Notes: generated from the sequence alone by a model not told the origin. Positions 36,977-46,310 are shown, counted from the first letter of the stretch. The stretch is DNA of 64,000 bases from Chitinophaga pollutisoli (GCF_038396755.1 NZ_CP149822.1:5858001-5922000); one strand, 5' to 3'. Program-made: numbers and translations.

Positions 36977-37296
36977 AAATTCAAATTAGCGGATAAAACA
37001 AAGGCTTGCGGAAAAAATATTCTCGCAGGATATCATCCGCCAGCTGATAATGCGATCCGGCAGAAACGGGCGCACCCACCGTGTACATATCCCGCACATT
37101 CGGGCTTACGGTTTGCGCGTATCAGGCGGGGCGCATCGATCCCTTCATTAGTTCAGCAATCGGTGCAGGAGAAGCCGTTAAGTACTTAATTCTGGGTATT
37201 GCTGCTTCCCATCATCTTTGATAGCATTGCAGTTGAATTTGAAGGCGATAGCTATGTTATCTGAATTTATATTGATTAATAGTATAATCTGAAATC
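36977..37296. other. 320-base intergenic region, nothing recognised
   Basis: The gap lies between the operator pair and the lipoprotein gene. Only short frames without plausible starts are present and I see no hairpin followed by a T run. Confidence 0.5.
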
Positions 37297-39416
37297 ATGT
37301 CCAAACCATCCCTCCTCTTTTCGCTGGCCTTCCTGTCGCTGCTTGCATTTTCGTGCAAGAAGGAGAACGATCCGGATCCGGGCGGCGAAAAGGAAACCCC
37401 AGAACGGTCACGCTGGATGTGCAAACGGGGCTCCCCGGCCACATCATTAAAGCGAAATTCAATTTTCCCCTCGTTGCGGAATCGGGAGAAATTACCGCAG
37501 GCGGCCAGAAAACTGTAATCGCAAAGGTGGAAGACAGCGCCGCCGTATTCATCCTCCCCTACCTCCCCAGTGGCGATGTGAAAATCGATTTCAGCGCACT
37601 GGAGGTCAAAACGCCGGCCAGTTTTAAAATAGCGTCCTACACGCCCGTAAGTGCTCCCGATGCCGTGAAGGACCGGATGGTGGCCATCATGAATGAAATT
37701 GCCGCGGATATCACGCTGCCCGATGGATATGCATCTTCCGTTGCCGCCATTCGCGACAACTTCGTGGCCGGTTATCAAAAACTGACCGCTGCCGAGAAAG
37801 CCCAGGTGGCATTCATGTTCGAGCAATCGATGCTGCAGTCCCCTCCCGCCGTTAACCTCCGGCAAGCTCCCGGCGCCAGCAAGCTCGACGATTTCAAGGC
37901 GCCGACTTCTATTTCTTCAGACAAGGAATACCGGGAAGTGATGATCCAATGCATCGGATTGTACACTTTATCGGGTACGAACCTGGTGTTGGGGGCAACC
38001 ATGATGGCGGCGCCTACTGGCGTCACCCAGGTGGCGGGCGCGGCGGTGATCGGTACGTCGCTTTATTGCTTCAAACAGGCTTTAGCCTGCAAGCGCCTGC
38101 TGACGCTATATTCGAAGGATACCAAAAGCGTGGAAAGCGTTCAACAGGGATCTTCCTATTCCGGCAACAGGGAAGCCGGCCGCCAAAGCGAAGATGCATC
38201 GGCCGAAAAAGAAGAGCGCATGGTATTCGAGATGGATATTTCCTACGAAATGAATGTAGTGGCGCTGCACGTATCCCTGGCTATGGATTCAAAAAGTCCC
38301 GTGATCAACAAGTTCTTAACTGAACTGCAGCGCCTCACCAACAGCATCAATGCTACCATCACGAAAGTCAATAACCTGAAAAACTGGCTCGTCCGTACCC
38401 CGAATATTCCCCCATTGGATTTTGGTATTCCCGCCACGGGGATTGCATCTTCTTTGGCGGTAAAAGCGGAAGACGTGACGCTCGCAAACATATCCAATCC
38501 CGCCATCACGATTACCAAAACGGTAAAGGACGGGAAGCTGATCGTGAAAGCCAGCAGCTCCACGCTCACTACAGACACTGAGTTTACCGTGGATTTCGTA
38601 TTTGGTCAACCGTTCCTGGGTATTTCCAACCACCTCACCGTTGCTGCGCTTTACAGCCCGAAGCTGGTGCCACACACTATGTCGCTTGTTGCTGGTAACA
38701 ACCAGCTCGGCGAGAAGGGGAAACAGTTACCAGCCCCGCTTAAAGTAAAGGTGCTGGATATTCGTGGGCAGCCTTTGCAAGATGTTAAAGTGGTGTGGCG
38801 GGTGAAGCTGGGCGGCGGTACGCTGTCGGCTTCCGAAACTATGACCGGGGCGGATGGTGTTGCGCAAATGAGCTGGACCCTCGGTGAGTCTGAGCTACAG
38901 GAGGTGGAAGCGGTGGTGACGAAAAAGGACGGGACGCCCGTCGCGGGAAGCCCGGTGCTGTTCAAGGCTACTTCCGGCAATCCATGGGAGAAGATGATGG
39001 CCGGCACTACCTGGGCGCGGGAAAATGGTTACCTCTACCCCACCAGCATGTACTCCGCGGAGGAAGCGCAAAGGATGTTCAAGGCCAACAGCAGCGAATG
39101 CACGGGCGGGCTGGGCACGATCACATACAATGATGTAGTGTATTGGTATATCAAGAGCCCTCAATCCGATGATGTAACTTTTAGCCGCGACTACAGTGTG
39201 CCCGTTATCGGCTATGCCTGTCACGTCAGCAATCCGCCCAGTAACTCCAACTGGGGCACCTGGGATGTGAGTACAGACGGGTATCTGCGAATTGCGCTGC
39301 CCACGTTTAACATGCTCTACACCAAACTCCAGTCAACCGATCAGCGTGAGTTCAAGGTGTATAAAACCGGCAGCGCGGCAGGGCAGATCAACTATGAGCG
39401 CTGGGTACTGAAATAA
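37297..39416 (+). pseudogene. Large secreted lipoprotein with Ig-like (Big-1-type) domain, frame broken near the N-terminus
   Basis: The first frame from ATG 37297 reads MSKPSLLFSLAFLSLLAFSC followed by KKENDPDPGGEKETP, a clear lipoprotein signal with the lipobox Cys. The main frame continues from about 37401 with RTVTLDVQTGLPGHIIKAKF and runs to 39416. The junction is a CCCC run (37397-37400); one more C would join KETP directly to RTVTLDV. The mature part has an Ig-like Big-1-type domain (KVKVLDIRGQPLQDVKVVWR, TGADGVAQMSWTLGESE) near residue 470-540 and an unassigned C-terminal region. Function unknown; surface-exposed lipoprotein is likely. Either a disrupted gene or a missing base in the sequence. 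Confidence 0.8.
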
Positions 39417-39431
39417 CCCCATCTATATAAC

Positions 39432-39485
39432 AGAAAGGGCCGGAGGCAGGGAAATCATCCCCGCTTCCGGCCCTTCTGTCTTTGT
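39432..39485. terminator. Terminator between convergent lipoprotein and fucosidase genes
   Basis: GGGCCGGA (39437-39444) and TCCGGCCC (39466-39473) form the stem, flanked by AGAAA and TTCTGTCTTT, so it could act in both directions. Confidence 0.7.
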
Positions 39486-39490
39486 GAATT

Positions 39491-40873
39491 TTATAATTTT
39501 CCTTCCACTTCCAGTTTGATTACGGATGCAATGTCGTTCGTACCTTTCGCGGGAACGGTCAAGACAGCTCCTGGGCCATGGCTTGTTGCGGTCACTTTGC
39601 CTTTGCCGCCGAGGAGGCTGGCTTTGGATATTTTGGCGGTGAGGCCGTCTACCTGCAGCTTTCCATCCGCGGGCCATTCAAAAACCGACAGATAGAGCGT
39701 GGTGTTTTTACCATTGTGTTTCTGTGTGATCCTTCCCCATTTTTGCACCGGCAAAGGGTTGCCTTTGGTGCCGTAGACCGCTTCACCATTTACTTTCATC
39801 CACGCCCCTATTCCTATCAGCCGCTCGACGCTCGCTTCCGGGAAAGTTCCATCCGCCATGGGGCCGATGTTGAGGAGATAATTCCCTCCTTTCGACGCGA
39901 TGTCTACCAGGTTGCGAACCAACGTTTCCACGGATTTCCACTTGTGGTCGTAGCTTTTGTAGCCCCAGGTGCCGTTCATCGTCATGCAGGTTTCCCAGTC
40001 GGTGCCGTCGAGGTCGCTGAGGTTGGGGATTTTTTGTTCCGGTGTTTTGTAATCGCCGGGAAAGTTGGGGCGTTTGAGGCGGTCGTTGGTGATGATGTTG
40101 GGTTGAGCGGTGAGGGCGTCCTGGAGTTTGCGGGCGGCTTCGTCGGTCATATTGGTGGGTGTGTCCCACCAGAGCACTGCCACGTCGCCGTAGTTGGCGA
40201 GCAGTTCGCGGACCTGGGGCACGGCCACGGAATCGATATATTGCTGGAACGATTGGGTTTCCTGCGCGGGGTCCCAGTGGCCGCTATGGGCTTTCGTGTA
40301 GGCGTTTACGCGGTTGCTGTCGGGATTGGGCCATCCTTCGTGCATTTCTTTGCGGGCGGCGGATCCGCCGGGATTGTTCCAGTCCTGGGCCTGGCTGTAA
40401 TAGAATCCGAGTTTGATGCCATGTTTGCGGCAGGCTTCGGCGAGGGGTTTGAGGAGGTCTTTTTTGTAGGGCGTGGCGTCGGCGATGTCCCATTCGCTGG
40501 CTTTGGAATCGAATAGGGCGAAGCCATCGTGGTGCTTGGCGGTGATGACGATGTATTTCATCCCCGCGTCTTTCGCCATTTTCACCCATTGTTCCGCGTC
40601 GTAGCGGGTGGGATTGAATTGTTGCGCATAGGCCTGGTATTCGGCAACGGGGATTTTGCTCCTGTTCATGATCCATTCGCCGCCGCCGCGGTTCATGGGA
40701 AAACCATTGTAGGTGCCGGCGGGCACGGCATATACGCCCCAATGAATGAACATGCCGAAGCGGGCTTCGCGCCACCATTGCATGCGGGCGTCTTTATCGG
40801 TTTGTTGGGCGGAAAGGTTTTGCGCGCCGAGGAGCGCCGCCATCAGGAGGAGTGTTTTTCTCATGGAATTCAT
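39491..40873 (-). CDS. Secreted alpha-L-fucosidase (GH29)
   Basis: The 460-residue product has a Sec signal (MRKTLLLMAALLGAQNLSAQ; a start at 40864 gives the same signal) and the GH29 barrel: WWREARFGMFIHWGVYAVPA, ITAKHHDGFALFDSKAS, GFYYSQAQDWNN and the nucleophile region VAVLWWDTPTNMT, where the Asp is the expected nucleophile. A C-terminal beta domain follows. GH29 enzymes release terminal fucose from plant or animal glycans, in the periplasm or outside in this phylum. No SusC/SusD pair is present nearby, so it is not in a typical polysaccharide-utilisation locus within this window. Confidence 0.93.
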   Translation of the reverse strand: MNSMRKTLLLMAALLGAQNLSAQQTDKDARMQWWREARFGMFIHWGVYAVPAGTYNGFPMNRGGGEWIMNRSKIPVAEYQAYAQQFNPTRYDAEQWVKMAKDAGMKYIVITAKHHDGFALFDSKASEWDIADATPYKKDLLKPLAEACRKHGIKLGFYYSQAQDWNNPGGSAARKEMHEGWPNPDSNRVNAYTKAHSGHWDPAQETQSFQQYIDSVAVPQVRELLANYGDVAVLWWDTPTNMTDEAARKLQDALTAQPNIITNDRLKRPNFPGDYKTPEQKIPNLSDLDGTDWETCMTMNGTWGYKSYDHKWKSVETLVRNLVDIASKGGNYLLNIGPMADGTFPEASVERLIGIGAWMKVNGEAVYGTKGNPLPVQKWGRITQKHNGKNTTLYLSVFEWPADGKLQVDGLTAKISKASLLGGKGKVTATSHGPGAVLTVPAKGTNDIASVIKLEVEGKL

Positions 40874-40957
40874 TTTAATGCAAACGATTGCACAAAGGCA
40901 ATTTCGGATAAAATGCGGGAATGGGGTTGGATGTTTTTACCGGATGATGGTGTTTTT

Positions 40958-41494
40958 TTAACTGTTGCCGGTGAGGACTTTGGCCATGAGGAGGTCGCGG
41001 TCGCGGCGGGAGCCTATAATGAATGCGTGTTCACCGAAGACCGAGAAGCCTTCTCTTTCGTAGAGGGCCCTGGCGCGCGGGTTGTGTTTCCAGACGCCGA
41101 GCCATACGGTGCGCACGTGGCGCTGGCGGGCAAGCTGGAGGGCGTAATGGATGAGGGCTTTGCCGGTGCCGCGGCTTTGGGTGGTCTGGAGTACGTATAT
41201 TTTTTCGATTTCCATGACGGGTTCCGGGAGCAAGGTGCCGTTATCGGGTTGTTTGTTGAAGTTGAGCTGCACGAAACCGGTGAGTTGTTCACCGGCTGCG
41301 GCGACGTAGTACTCGCTTCCCTCCTGCCGGAAGGCTTTGCGTACGGCTTCAGGGCTTTTGTGATCGCGGAGAAATGCTTCGAAATCTTCCGGTGGATATT
41401 GGATGCGGAAGGCGTCGGAGAAGGTTTGATATTCGAGTGCTGTCAGTGCCGGGAGGTCGGTTTCGGTGGCACGGCGGATATACGTGTCCGTCAT
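40958..41494 (-). CDS. GNAT-family N-acetyltransferase
   Basis: The 178-residue product begins YIRRATETDLPALTALEYQ and has the acetyl-CoA-binding loop YVLQTTQSRGTGKALIHYALQ (Q/RxxGxG/A-type RGTGKA) and WLGVWKHNPRARALYEREGF, typical of GNAT enzymes of the paiA/speG-like group. The acceptor is unknown. It diverges from the alpha/beta-hydrolase-like gene and lies 85 bases upstream of the fucosidase start on the same strand. Confidence 0.88.
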   Translation of the reverse strand: MTDTYIRRATETDLPALTALEYQTFSDAFRIQYPPEDFEAFLRDHKSPEAVRKAFRQEGSEYYVAAAGEQLTGFVQLNFNKQPDNGTLLPEPVMEIEKIYVLQTTQSRGTGKALIHYALQLARQRHVRTVWLGVWKHNPRARALYEREGFSVFGEHAFIIGSRRDRDLLMAKVLTGNS

Positions 41495-41509
41495 ACGCGC
41501 AAATTATGC

Positions 41510-41517
41510 TATTTTTG
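41510..41517 (+). promoter_or_regulatory. Putative -7 element of the alpha/beta-hydrolase-like gene
   Basis: TATTTTTG matches TAnnTTTG and lies 22 bases before the ATG at 41540, in the short divergent gap. Confidence 0.4.
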
Positions 41518-41539
41518 CACCGGAACCTCAGAAAACAAT

Positions 41540-42559
41540 ATGTGGAAAACCTTGCTCGTAACACCCTTGTTCGTTTCCGCGCTGGCGCAGGGCCAGACGG
41601 TTCACCGCGAGGATTTTATGATAGACAGCGACCCGGGCGTGAAGATCTTCGTCAGGGAGATCACCGTGAAGAAGCGCAGCCGCAAGCCGCCGGTGCTGAT
41701 GTTGCACGGCGGAGGTTCTGGTGCGGTGGCTTCGTTTGATCTTCCCGTGGCGGGCGGATCGCTGGCCGAAGATTTGGCGAAGGAAGGCCAGCATGTGTTC
41801 ATCATGGACGCGCGCGGCTGGGAAACTTCCACCCGGCCGGATTACGACACGCTGCGCCGGTGGACCATCACGGGCTCGTCGGCCGAAGTCTCCAATGATA
41901 TCAATGCTGTGATCGATTTCATCCGCGAGCGCCTCGGCGTGAAGCAGGTGACGCTTTTCGGTTGGGCAACGGGTGGTCAGTGGATGGGATATTACTCCTG
42001 CATTTACCCGAACCGTGTGTCGGCATTGATTATGCTGAATAGTTTATACAATGAAAAAGCGCCCTGGTCGTTTACCGAATATTTCCGCTCCCCTTTCGAT
42101 ACCACACAATTCAACTACGCTTCCACTCACGTATTGCGCCGGGCCACGCGCACGCAGCTCACCGACAGCTGGGACCGCAGCATCCCCGACAGCAACAAGG
42201 CGCTTTGGCGCGATCCGGCGCTGGCGGAGTTGTATGGCAAGACGGCGGTGGGTTTTTATCCTGATAGTATCCTGGCTGTTCCGGGGGGCTACCGCGCGGA
42301 GGCGTTTTATACGGCGCAGGGCCGCGGGCAGTGGCACGCGAAAGACGTGCGGGTGCCGGTGCTCTACATTCGTGGCAAGTATGACAACTGGAGCCGGCAG
42401 GAAGATCTGCTGGCGTTGCAATTGCGGTTGGTGAACAGTCCGCGAAAGCAGTTCGTCACATTGCCGGAGGGTTCGCATCATGTTTTCCTGGATCGTCCGG
42501 AGAAAGGGCGTGCGCAACTAATTCAGGAAATTACGAGCTTTAACGTGCGCCGTAAGTGA
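41540..42559 (+). CDS. Secreted alpha/beta-hydrolase-fold protein with Ala at the nucleophile position
   Basis: The 339-residue product has a signal peptide (MWKTLLVTPLFVSALAQGQT) and the alpha/beta-hydrolase fold: oxyanion region PPVLMLHGGGSGAVASFDLP, then VFIMDARGWETSTRPDY and nucleophile elbow VTLFGWATGGQWMGYYSCIY, with a late histidine in LPEGSHHVFLDRP. The usual elbow is G-x-S-x-G; here it reads G-W-A-T-G, so the expected serine is alanine. That may mean a non-catalytic or binding role, or a different nucleophile. The long frame upstream of 41540 is antisense to the GNAT and fucosidase genes and is not used. Confidence 0.82.
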   Translation: MWKTLLVTPLFVSALAQGQTVHREDFMIDSDPGVKIFVREITVKKRSRKPPVLMLHGGGSGAVASFDLPVAGGSLAEDLAKEGQHVFIMDARGWETSTRPDYDTLRRWTITGSSAEVSNDINAVIDFIRERLGVKQVTLFGWATGGQWMGYYSCIYPNRVSALIMLNSLYNEKAPWSFTEYFRSPFDTTQFNYASTHVLRRATRTQLTDSWDRSIPDSNKALWRDPALAELYGKTAVGFYPDSILAVPGGYRAEAFYTAQGRGQWHAKDVRVPVLYIRGKYDNWSRQEDLLALQLRLVNSPRKQFVTLPEGSHHVFLDRPEKGRAQLIQEITSFNVRRK

Positions 42560-42596
42560 GGATGAGAGAGTTGCGTAAAATTTTTTCATGTGAAAA

Positions 42597-42627
42597 TTTG
42601 GAGCGAATAAATTAATTCCTATCTTTG
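42597..42627 (+). promoter_or_regulatory. Promoter of tRNA-Lys
   Basis: TTTG (42597-42600) and TATCTTTG (42620-42627) are 19 bases apart, a full match to the Bacteroidota -33/-7 consensus, 22 bases before the tRNA. Confidence 0.65.
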
Positions 42628-42649
42628 CAATCCCAAACGAAACGGGGAT

Positions 42650-42722
42650 GATCCTGTAGCTCAGTTGGTAGAGCAATACACTTTTAATGTATGGGCCCTG
42701 GGTTCGAGTCCCAGCGGGATCA
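42650..42722 (+). tRNA. tRNA-Lys (anticodon TTT)
   Basis: The 73 bases fold as a cloverleaf: acceptor GATCCTG/CGGGATC with discriminator A, D arm GCTC-AGTTGGTA-GAGC, anticodon arm ATACA-CTTTTAA-TGTAT with anticodon TTT, and T arm CTGGG-TTCGAGT-CCCAG. CCA is not encoded. The 3' end is the attachment site of the downstream island and remains intact. Confidence 0.95.
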
Positions 42723-42723
42723 C
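42709..42723. repeat. attL: island direct repeat within tRNA-Lys 3' end
   Basis: TCCCAGCGGGATCAC covers the last part of the T arm, the acceptor 3' strand and the next base; the identical 15 bases recur at 48901. Confidence 0.8.
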
Positions 42724-42760
42724 AGAGGAAGCTCAAGCAAGAGCAAATAGAATTAAGGAA

Positions 42761-42793
42761 CCCGCGTAAATACTGCATTTACGCGGGTTTTTT
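42761..42793 (+). terminator. Terminator downstream of tRNA-Lys, within the island
   Basis: CCCGCGTAAAT (42761-42771) and ATTTACGCGGG (42777-42787) form an 11-bp perfect stem with loop ACTGC, followed by TTTTTT. Confidence 0.85.
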
Positions 42794-42991
42794 GTTTTTG
42801 GTTTACTCCAAAATACCCCAACTTTCCCGCGTTTTTCTATCGAAAAAAAGAGCATTGCGGTTAGCGACGAGTTACATATATTCGCTAACCTCGCAACGCT
42901 GAAAGGCTTACCTGTAATGCGTTTCCGAAGATCAAAGATGTAAGGACGAGTTTGTTTAAATCAATATCGGTTAACAAAAAAACTGAATTGC

Positions 42992-44242
42992 ATGAAGAAA
43001 GGACATCTGCGTTTTTCAATGTTATGCTGGCTGAACCGTAGCCGTTCGAAGAAAGGCAAGCCCGCGATCTACCTCCGCATATGTGTAGATGGCAAACGGA
43101 CGGAAATCTCCACCTATCAGTACATTGATCCCCTACTATGGGATCAGGCCGGGCACAAAGTGAAAGGAGCCTCCGAGGAAGCGGCCTCCATCAACCGGCA
43201 ACTAACCGCCATGAAAGGTGATATTCAGCGGCATTACAGCCTTTTAGTTTCCACAGGTCAACCGGTGAGTGTGCAGGCTGTCCGCAATGCGTACCAGGGC
43301 ATCGCGGAAACGGGTAAATCCCTTTGCGAGGCGTTCCTCTTTCACAATAAGCGGTTTGCCGATAAGGTGAAGGCTGGCACTAAATCCGCCGACACGCTCA
43401 AACATCACGAAGTGACGCGCAAGAAAGTTGAAACTTTCATTAAATGGCGGTATAAAGTCACGGATAAGCCACTGAAAGAAGTTTCATTTTCACTAGCGCC
43501 CGATTTTGAGCATTATTTAACTACGGTGGACGGGATTTCCTCAAATACGGCAATGAAGCACGTTAAAGTACTGAAACAGGTCTTAAAAATGGCCGTAGAG
43601 CAGGGATGGCTCCCCAATAATCCGCTGGGCAACTTTAAATGTACCTATGAAGAACCCGAGCGAGAACGCCTGACTATGGACGAGGTGGTGGCGCTCTACC
43701 GGAAGGAATTGCATCCCCGGCTTGCGGAGGTTCGGGATATTTACCTGTTTTGTTGTTTCACCGGCTTCGCTTATGCGGACGTGGCCCAACTGACGCCGGG
43801 GCATGTCGTGATCGGAATCGACGGGGAGAAATGGATCTCCAAAGCCCGGGAAAAGACGCAGAGCCGAGAGAATGTTCCCCTCCTTCCCATCGCCTTGCAG
43901 ATCATTGAGCGGTATAAGGACGACCCGGTTTGCCGGGCGAAAGGAACCTTGTTCCCGGTGAGTACCAACCAGAAGTTTAATGCCTTTCTAAAGGAAATCG
44001 CCATTATTTGCGGGATCAATAAATACCTGACCTCCCACACGGCCCGGCATACTTTCGCCACCACGATAACGCTGGAGCAGGATGTGCCGATTGAAACGGT
44101 GAGCCAGTTGTTGGGTCATAAGTCCATCCGGACCACGCAGATTTATGCGAAGGTGACACAGAAGAAGGTAAGCAATAACATGGCACACTTAAAAAACAAG
44201 CTCTTTGGTGATGAAGGTACATTTAAAGAAGTCGGTGTGTAA
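42992..44242 (+). CDS. Tyrosine recombinase/integrase of the island (IntDOT-like group)
   Basis: The 416-residue product has an N-terminal arm-binding domain, a SAM-like core-binding domain (about residues 110-215) and a catalytic domain with HTARHTFATT (His-x-x-Arg) near 349 and LGHKSIRTTQIYAKV with the nucleophile Tyr near 384. At the first catalytic Arg position it reads CFTGFAYADVAQL, lacking Arg as in Bacteroides IntDOT-type recombinases. It lies 270 bases from the tRNA attachment site and is predicted to catalyse integration and excision. A C-terminal fragment of a close relative is present at 57516. Confidence 0.93.
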   Translation: MKKGHLRFSMLCWLNRSRSKKGKPAIYLRICVDGKRTEISTYQYIDPLLWDQAGHKVKGASEEAASINRQLTAMKGDIQRHYSLLVSTGQPVSVQAVRNAYQGIAETGKSLCEAFLFHNKRFADKVKAGTKSADTLKHHEVTRKKVETFIKWRYKVTDKPLKEVSFSLAPDFEHYLTTVDGISSNTAMKHVKVLKQVLKMAVEQGWLPNNPLGNFKCTYEEPERERLTMDEVVALYRKELHPRLAEVRDIYLFCCFTGFAYADVAQLTPGHVVIGIDGEKWISKAREKTQSRENVPLLPIALQIIERYKDDPVCRAKGTLFPVSTNQKFNAFLKEIAIICGINKYLTSHTARHTFATTITLEQDVPIETVSQLLGHKSIRTTQIYAKVTQKKVSNNMAHLKNKLFGDEGTFKEVGV

Positions 44243-44244
44243 AT

Positions 44245-44910
44245 TTATTCCCACTCTTCAGCGTCAGGAAGCATCCTTAAAGTTTTAAGTTCTTCATATG
44301 TATTGTAAAATGTACATCTAGGGTAAGCAGGATTTTTTTCAGGGTTACCCGTCCATGTGAGATGGATTATGGCATAGCGCAGCTCGTTATTTTTTACTGC
44401 GTAAAATAGTACATCGTCATCTGGGCCATAACTTGCTAATGCAAAAAAGTCATATTCAGCATAATAGTGATTGCTGAATTTTTTGTCCACCCTGAAACGG
44501 CTTATTTCATTACTCAATTCACTTTCCAACGCAAACTTTGTTTCTATAGCTATGGAATACCAAGGTTCCTTAACAAAGGAAATAGGATTGTCGCCGTCTA
44601 ACGTTTCGAAAATGTTAAAATAATTGGAGCCAACAACATCAACAGAAATTTCGTCCGGGAAATCTTCAATATCATAAATGCTGTACCCACCAAGGGGATG
44701 AAGGTAGCAACCGTTTTCTAATTGAAGATTCAAATTAAGTTGTTGTAGTTCTTCATTGTATTTCCCGCCAGATCTTCGAAAAATCTGTTGAAGGGAAAAA
44801 TAGAATTTACTAGGAGTTAGTTTGCCCCCAACAACACCCATTGACTCATCTACTATTTTCATTTCAATTGTGCCGAGTGGTTTTGTATGGGAATAAAGGG
44901 TCGCTTTCAT
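44245..44910 (-). CDS. Unrecognised island protein
   Basis: The 221-residue product (MKATLYSHTKPLGTIEMKIV...) has no signal peptide or membrane helix. Two halves can be told apart: a first part with DESMGVVGGKLTPSKFYFSL, and a second part from about residue 135 with NHYYAEYDFFALASYGPDD, AIIHLTWTG and YPRCTFYN. I do not recognise a family with certainty; the style of sequence resembles polymorphic-toxin immunity proteins but no toxin partner is adjacent. I use the ATG at 44910; the frame opens at 44946. Base use is AT-rich compared with the chromosome. It ends 2 bases from the integrase stop, convergent. Confidence 0.7.
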   Translation of the reverse strand: MKATLYSHTKPLGTIEMKIVDESMGVVGGKLTPSKFYFSLQQIFRRSGGKYNEELQQLNLNLQLENGCYLHPLGGYSIYDIEDFPDEISVDVVGSNYFNIFETLDGDNPISFVKEPWYSIAIETKFALESELSNEISRFRVDKKFSNHYYAEYDFFALASYGPDDDVLFYAVKNNELRYAIIHLTWTGNPEKNPAYPRCTFYNTYEELKTLRMLPDAEEWE

Positions 44911-45036
44911 ATAAACTAAACTAGCGATTAAAGATGGTTTTTGCAAGCGGTGTTTTTGTCAGACAAAAACCGCTTGCCCATCGCTCCCGGTGGTCGCGAT
45001 GGGTGTATTTTTTCGATGAAAGGAAAAAAATGGAAA

Positions 45037-45468
45037 TTATGGAGTTTGGATTGGCTTTACTTCTTTGATGCCTGCTTTATCGAAATAAGGGTGTTTGGGG
45101 TTTATGATATAGATACTTCCCCATTTCCATTTTAATGACGGGATTTGTGCGACCAAAGCGGCCTCTTTTATCAGAAAGCGCCATGCCCAATCCCCAAATT
45201 TCGGACTTCCTTCTCGGGGGCTGGCATACAAATTATAGCGCAATTCCTTGACGATTTCCACGGAACCGTCGGGTAGCATGTACTCTAAAATCCGGAATTT
45301 ATCAGGCAAATCCGCTAGATAGCCGCCAACTGGATGTTCCAATACCGCCATTGCGATGGAATCGTATGCCCGGATGAATGGAAGTTTGGAATGGTGGTCA
45401 CATCCTGTAAGCGAATCTAGTTCCAGTAAATTAGCGATGCTTTTATGTACTATCCGGTATAATTTCAT
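45037..45468 (-). CDS. RES-domain toxin
   Basis: The 143-residue product begins MKLYRIVHKSIANLLELDS and contains RAYDSIAMAVLEHPVGGYLAD and late SLKWKWGSIYIINPKHPYFD, which match RES-domain order (R-Y front, S-x-x-x-A-x-x-E helix, NPxHP end). RES toxins such as MbcT break down NAD+ and ParT modifies PRPP synthetase. It starts immediately after the Xre antitoxin gene, the usual order for this pair. It is somewhat shorter than typical RES proteins (about 150-230), so the active site should be checked. Family by motif; enzymatic activity is inferred. Confidence 0.8.
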   Translation of the reverse strand: MKLYRIVHKSIANLLELDSLTGCDHHSKLPFIRAYDSIAMAVLEHPVGGYLADLPDKFRILEYMLPDGSVEIVKELRYNLYASPREGSPKFGDWAWRFLIKEAALVAQIPSLKWKWGSIYIINPKHPYFDKAGIKEVKPIQTP

Positions 45469-45469
45469 G

Positions 45470-45943
45470 CTAATGATATTGACCAGTTAACATTTCTGTA
45501 AGTAAAGAACGGACTTCCAGCAGGCCGGAGTGAGTGCATAACACATCTACCGGTGGTTGATTGTTTAGACGGGGATTTGGGTTCAGCATCCAATCGCAAC
45601 GCACGTTTATATTCCCAATTATGAAGTAGCCGTAGCTATACACCTCGATAATACCCAAGATCTTGTCACTGATTATCGGGCTGATTACCTCATCCGGGTG
45701 GTAGGAATAGATCGCCCTTTCCGTTACATTCAAGAGTTTGGAGAGTGTGGGAAAATCCAGTTTCAATAGAACTTTGATCGTAATAAGTTCCCACTTGGTC
45801 ACGCCTTCCAGCGACTTTTTCTCCCTTTCGGACAAAGAAAGTTCAGAAAATTGCCGGAAGTATTCGTCGGCTGTAATGGTAATTGCATCGTAAGCCTTCC
45901 GCGGTCGGCCGCGGCGATTGGGTTTGGTTGGTAGCATTTGCAA
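45470..45943 (-). CDS. Xre/MbcA/ParS-type antitoxin of the RES toxin
   Basis: The 157-residue product has a basic start (KPNRRGRPRKAYDAI), a helical HTH-like middle (KLDFPTLSKLLNVTERAIYS) and the DUF2384 C-terminal part NPRLNNQPPVDVLCTHSGLL followed by EVRSLLTEMLTGQY, which normally wraps the RES active site. The gene precedes the toxin by one base, giving coupled expression. ATG codons at 45943 and 45937 are equally possible starts. Such antitoxins usually repress their own operon. Confidence 0.82.
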   Translation of the reverse strand: MQMLPTKPNRRGRPRKAYDAITITADEYFRQFSELSLSEREKKSLEGVTKWELITIKVLLKLDFPTLSKLLNVTERAIYSYHPDEVISPIISDKILGIIEVYSYGYFIIGNINVRCDWMLNPNPRLNNQPPVDVLCTHSGLLEVRSLLTEMLTGQYH

Positions 45944-45972
45944 TAGATTTTTGTTGTGAGAACTCGGAAGAT

Positions 45973-46221
45973 TTACAGGCTCGGCGGTTTAATATTTTCA
46001 TAGACCGCCTCGAAGAACTCGCCGCATCTTTCTATGAAGAAGAGCATATCGGCACGGGTTTCTCCGTCCCACATATCGGCATGTTTACTTCCCATAGCAG
46101 CGACAAGTAGCTCCCAAAGTTTGCCTTTGGCAGAAGTTGGAACGGGGTAACATTCAAAAAAATCAACTATTGCTTCAACGGAGGGGCCGGGATTGGCCTC
46201 CAGGTCAACAAGTTTTCCCAT
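45973..46221 (-). CDS. Small unrecognised island protein
   Basis: The product from ATG 46221 has 82 residues (MGKLVDLEANPGPSVEAIVD...), hydrophilic and helix-rich, ending FFEAVYENIKPPSL. A longer frame starts at 46305 but its extra 28 residues approach the inverted repeat and look non-coding. I do not recognise a family. It lies 29 bases upstream of the Xre antitoxin start on the same strand and may be the first gene of that operon. Confidence 0.5.
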   Translation of the reverse strand: MGKLVDLEANPGPSVEAIVDFFECYPVPTSAKGKLWELLVAAMGSKHADMWDGETRADMLFFIERCGEFFEAVYENIKPPSL

Positions 46222-46310
46222 AACGTTAGCTTTTGAAGTATCACAAATTACTTTGACGCTATGCGGATCGGGGCCAGCCAGGTAAAAGAATGGCGCGGAA
46301 CCCAACTCGC

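Noticed and set aside
36977..37140. Short minus-strand frame reading ...SHYQLADDILREYFF...
   Set aside because: Bounded by stops with no suitable start; about 46 codons; likely chance.
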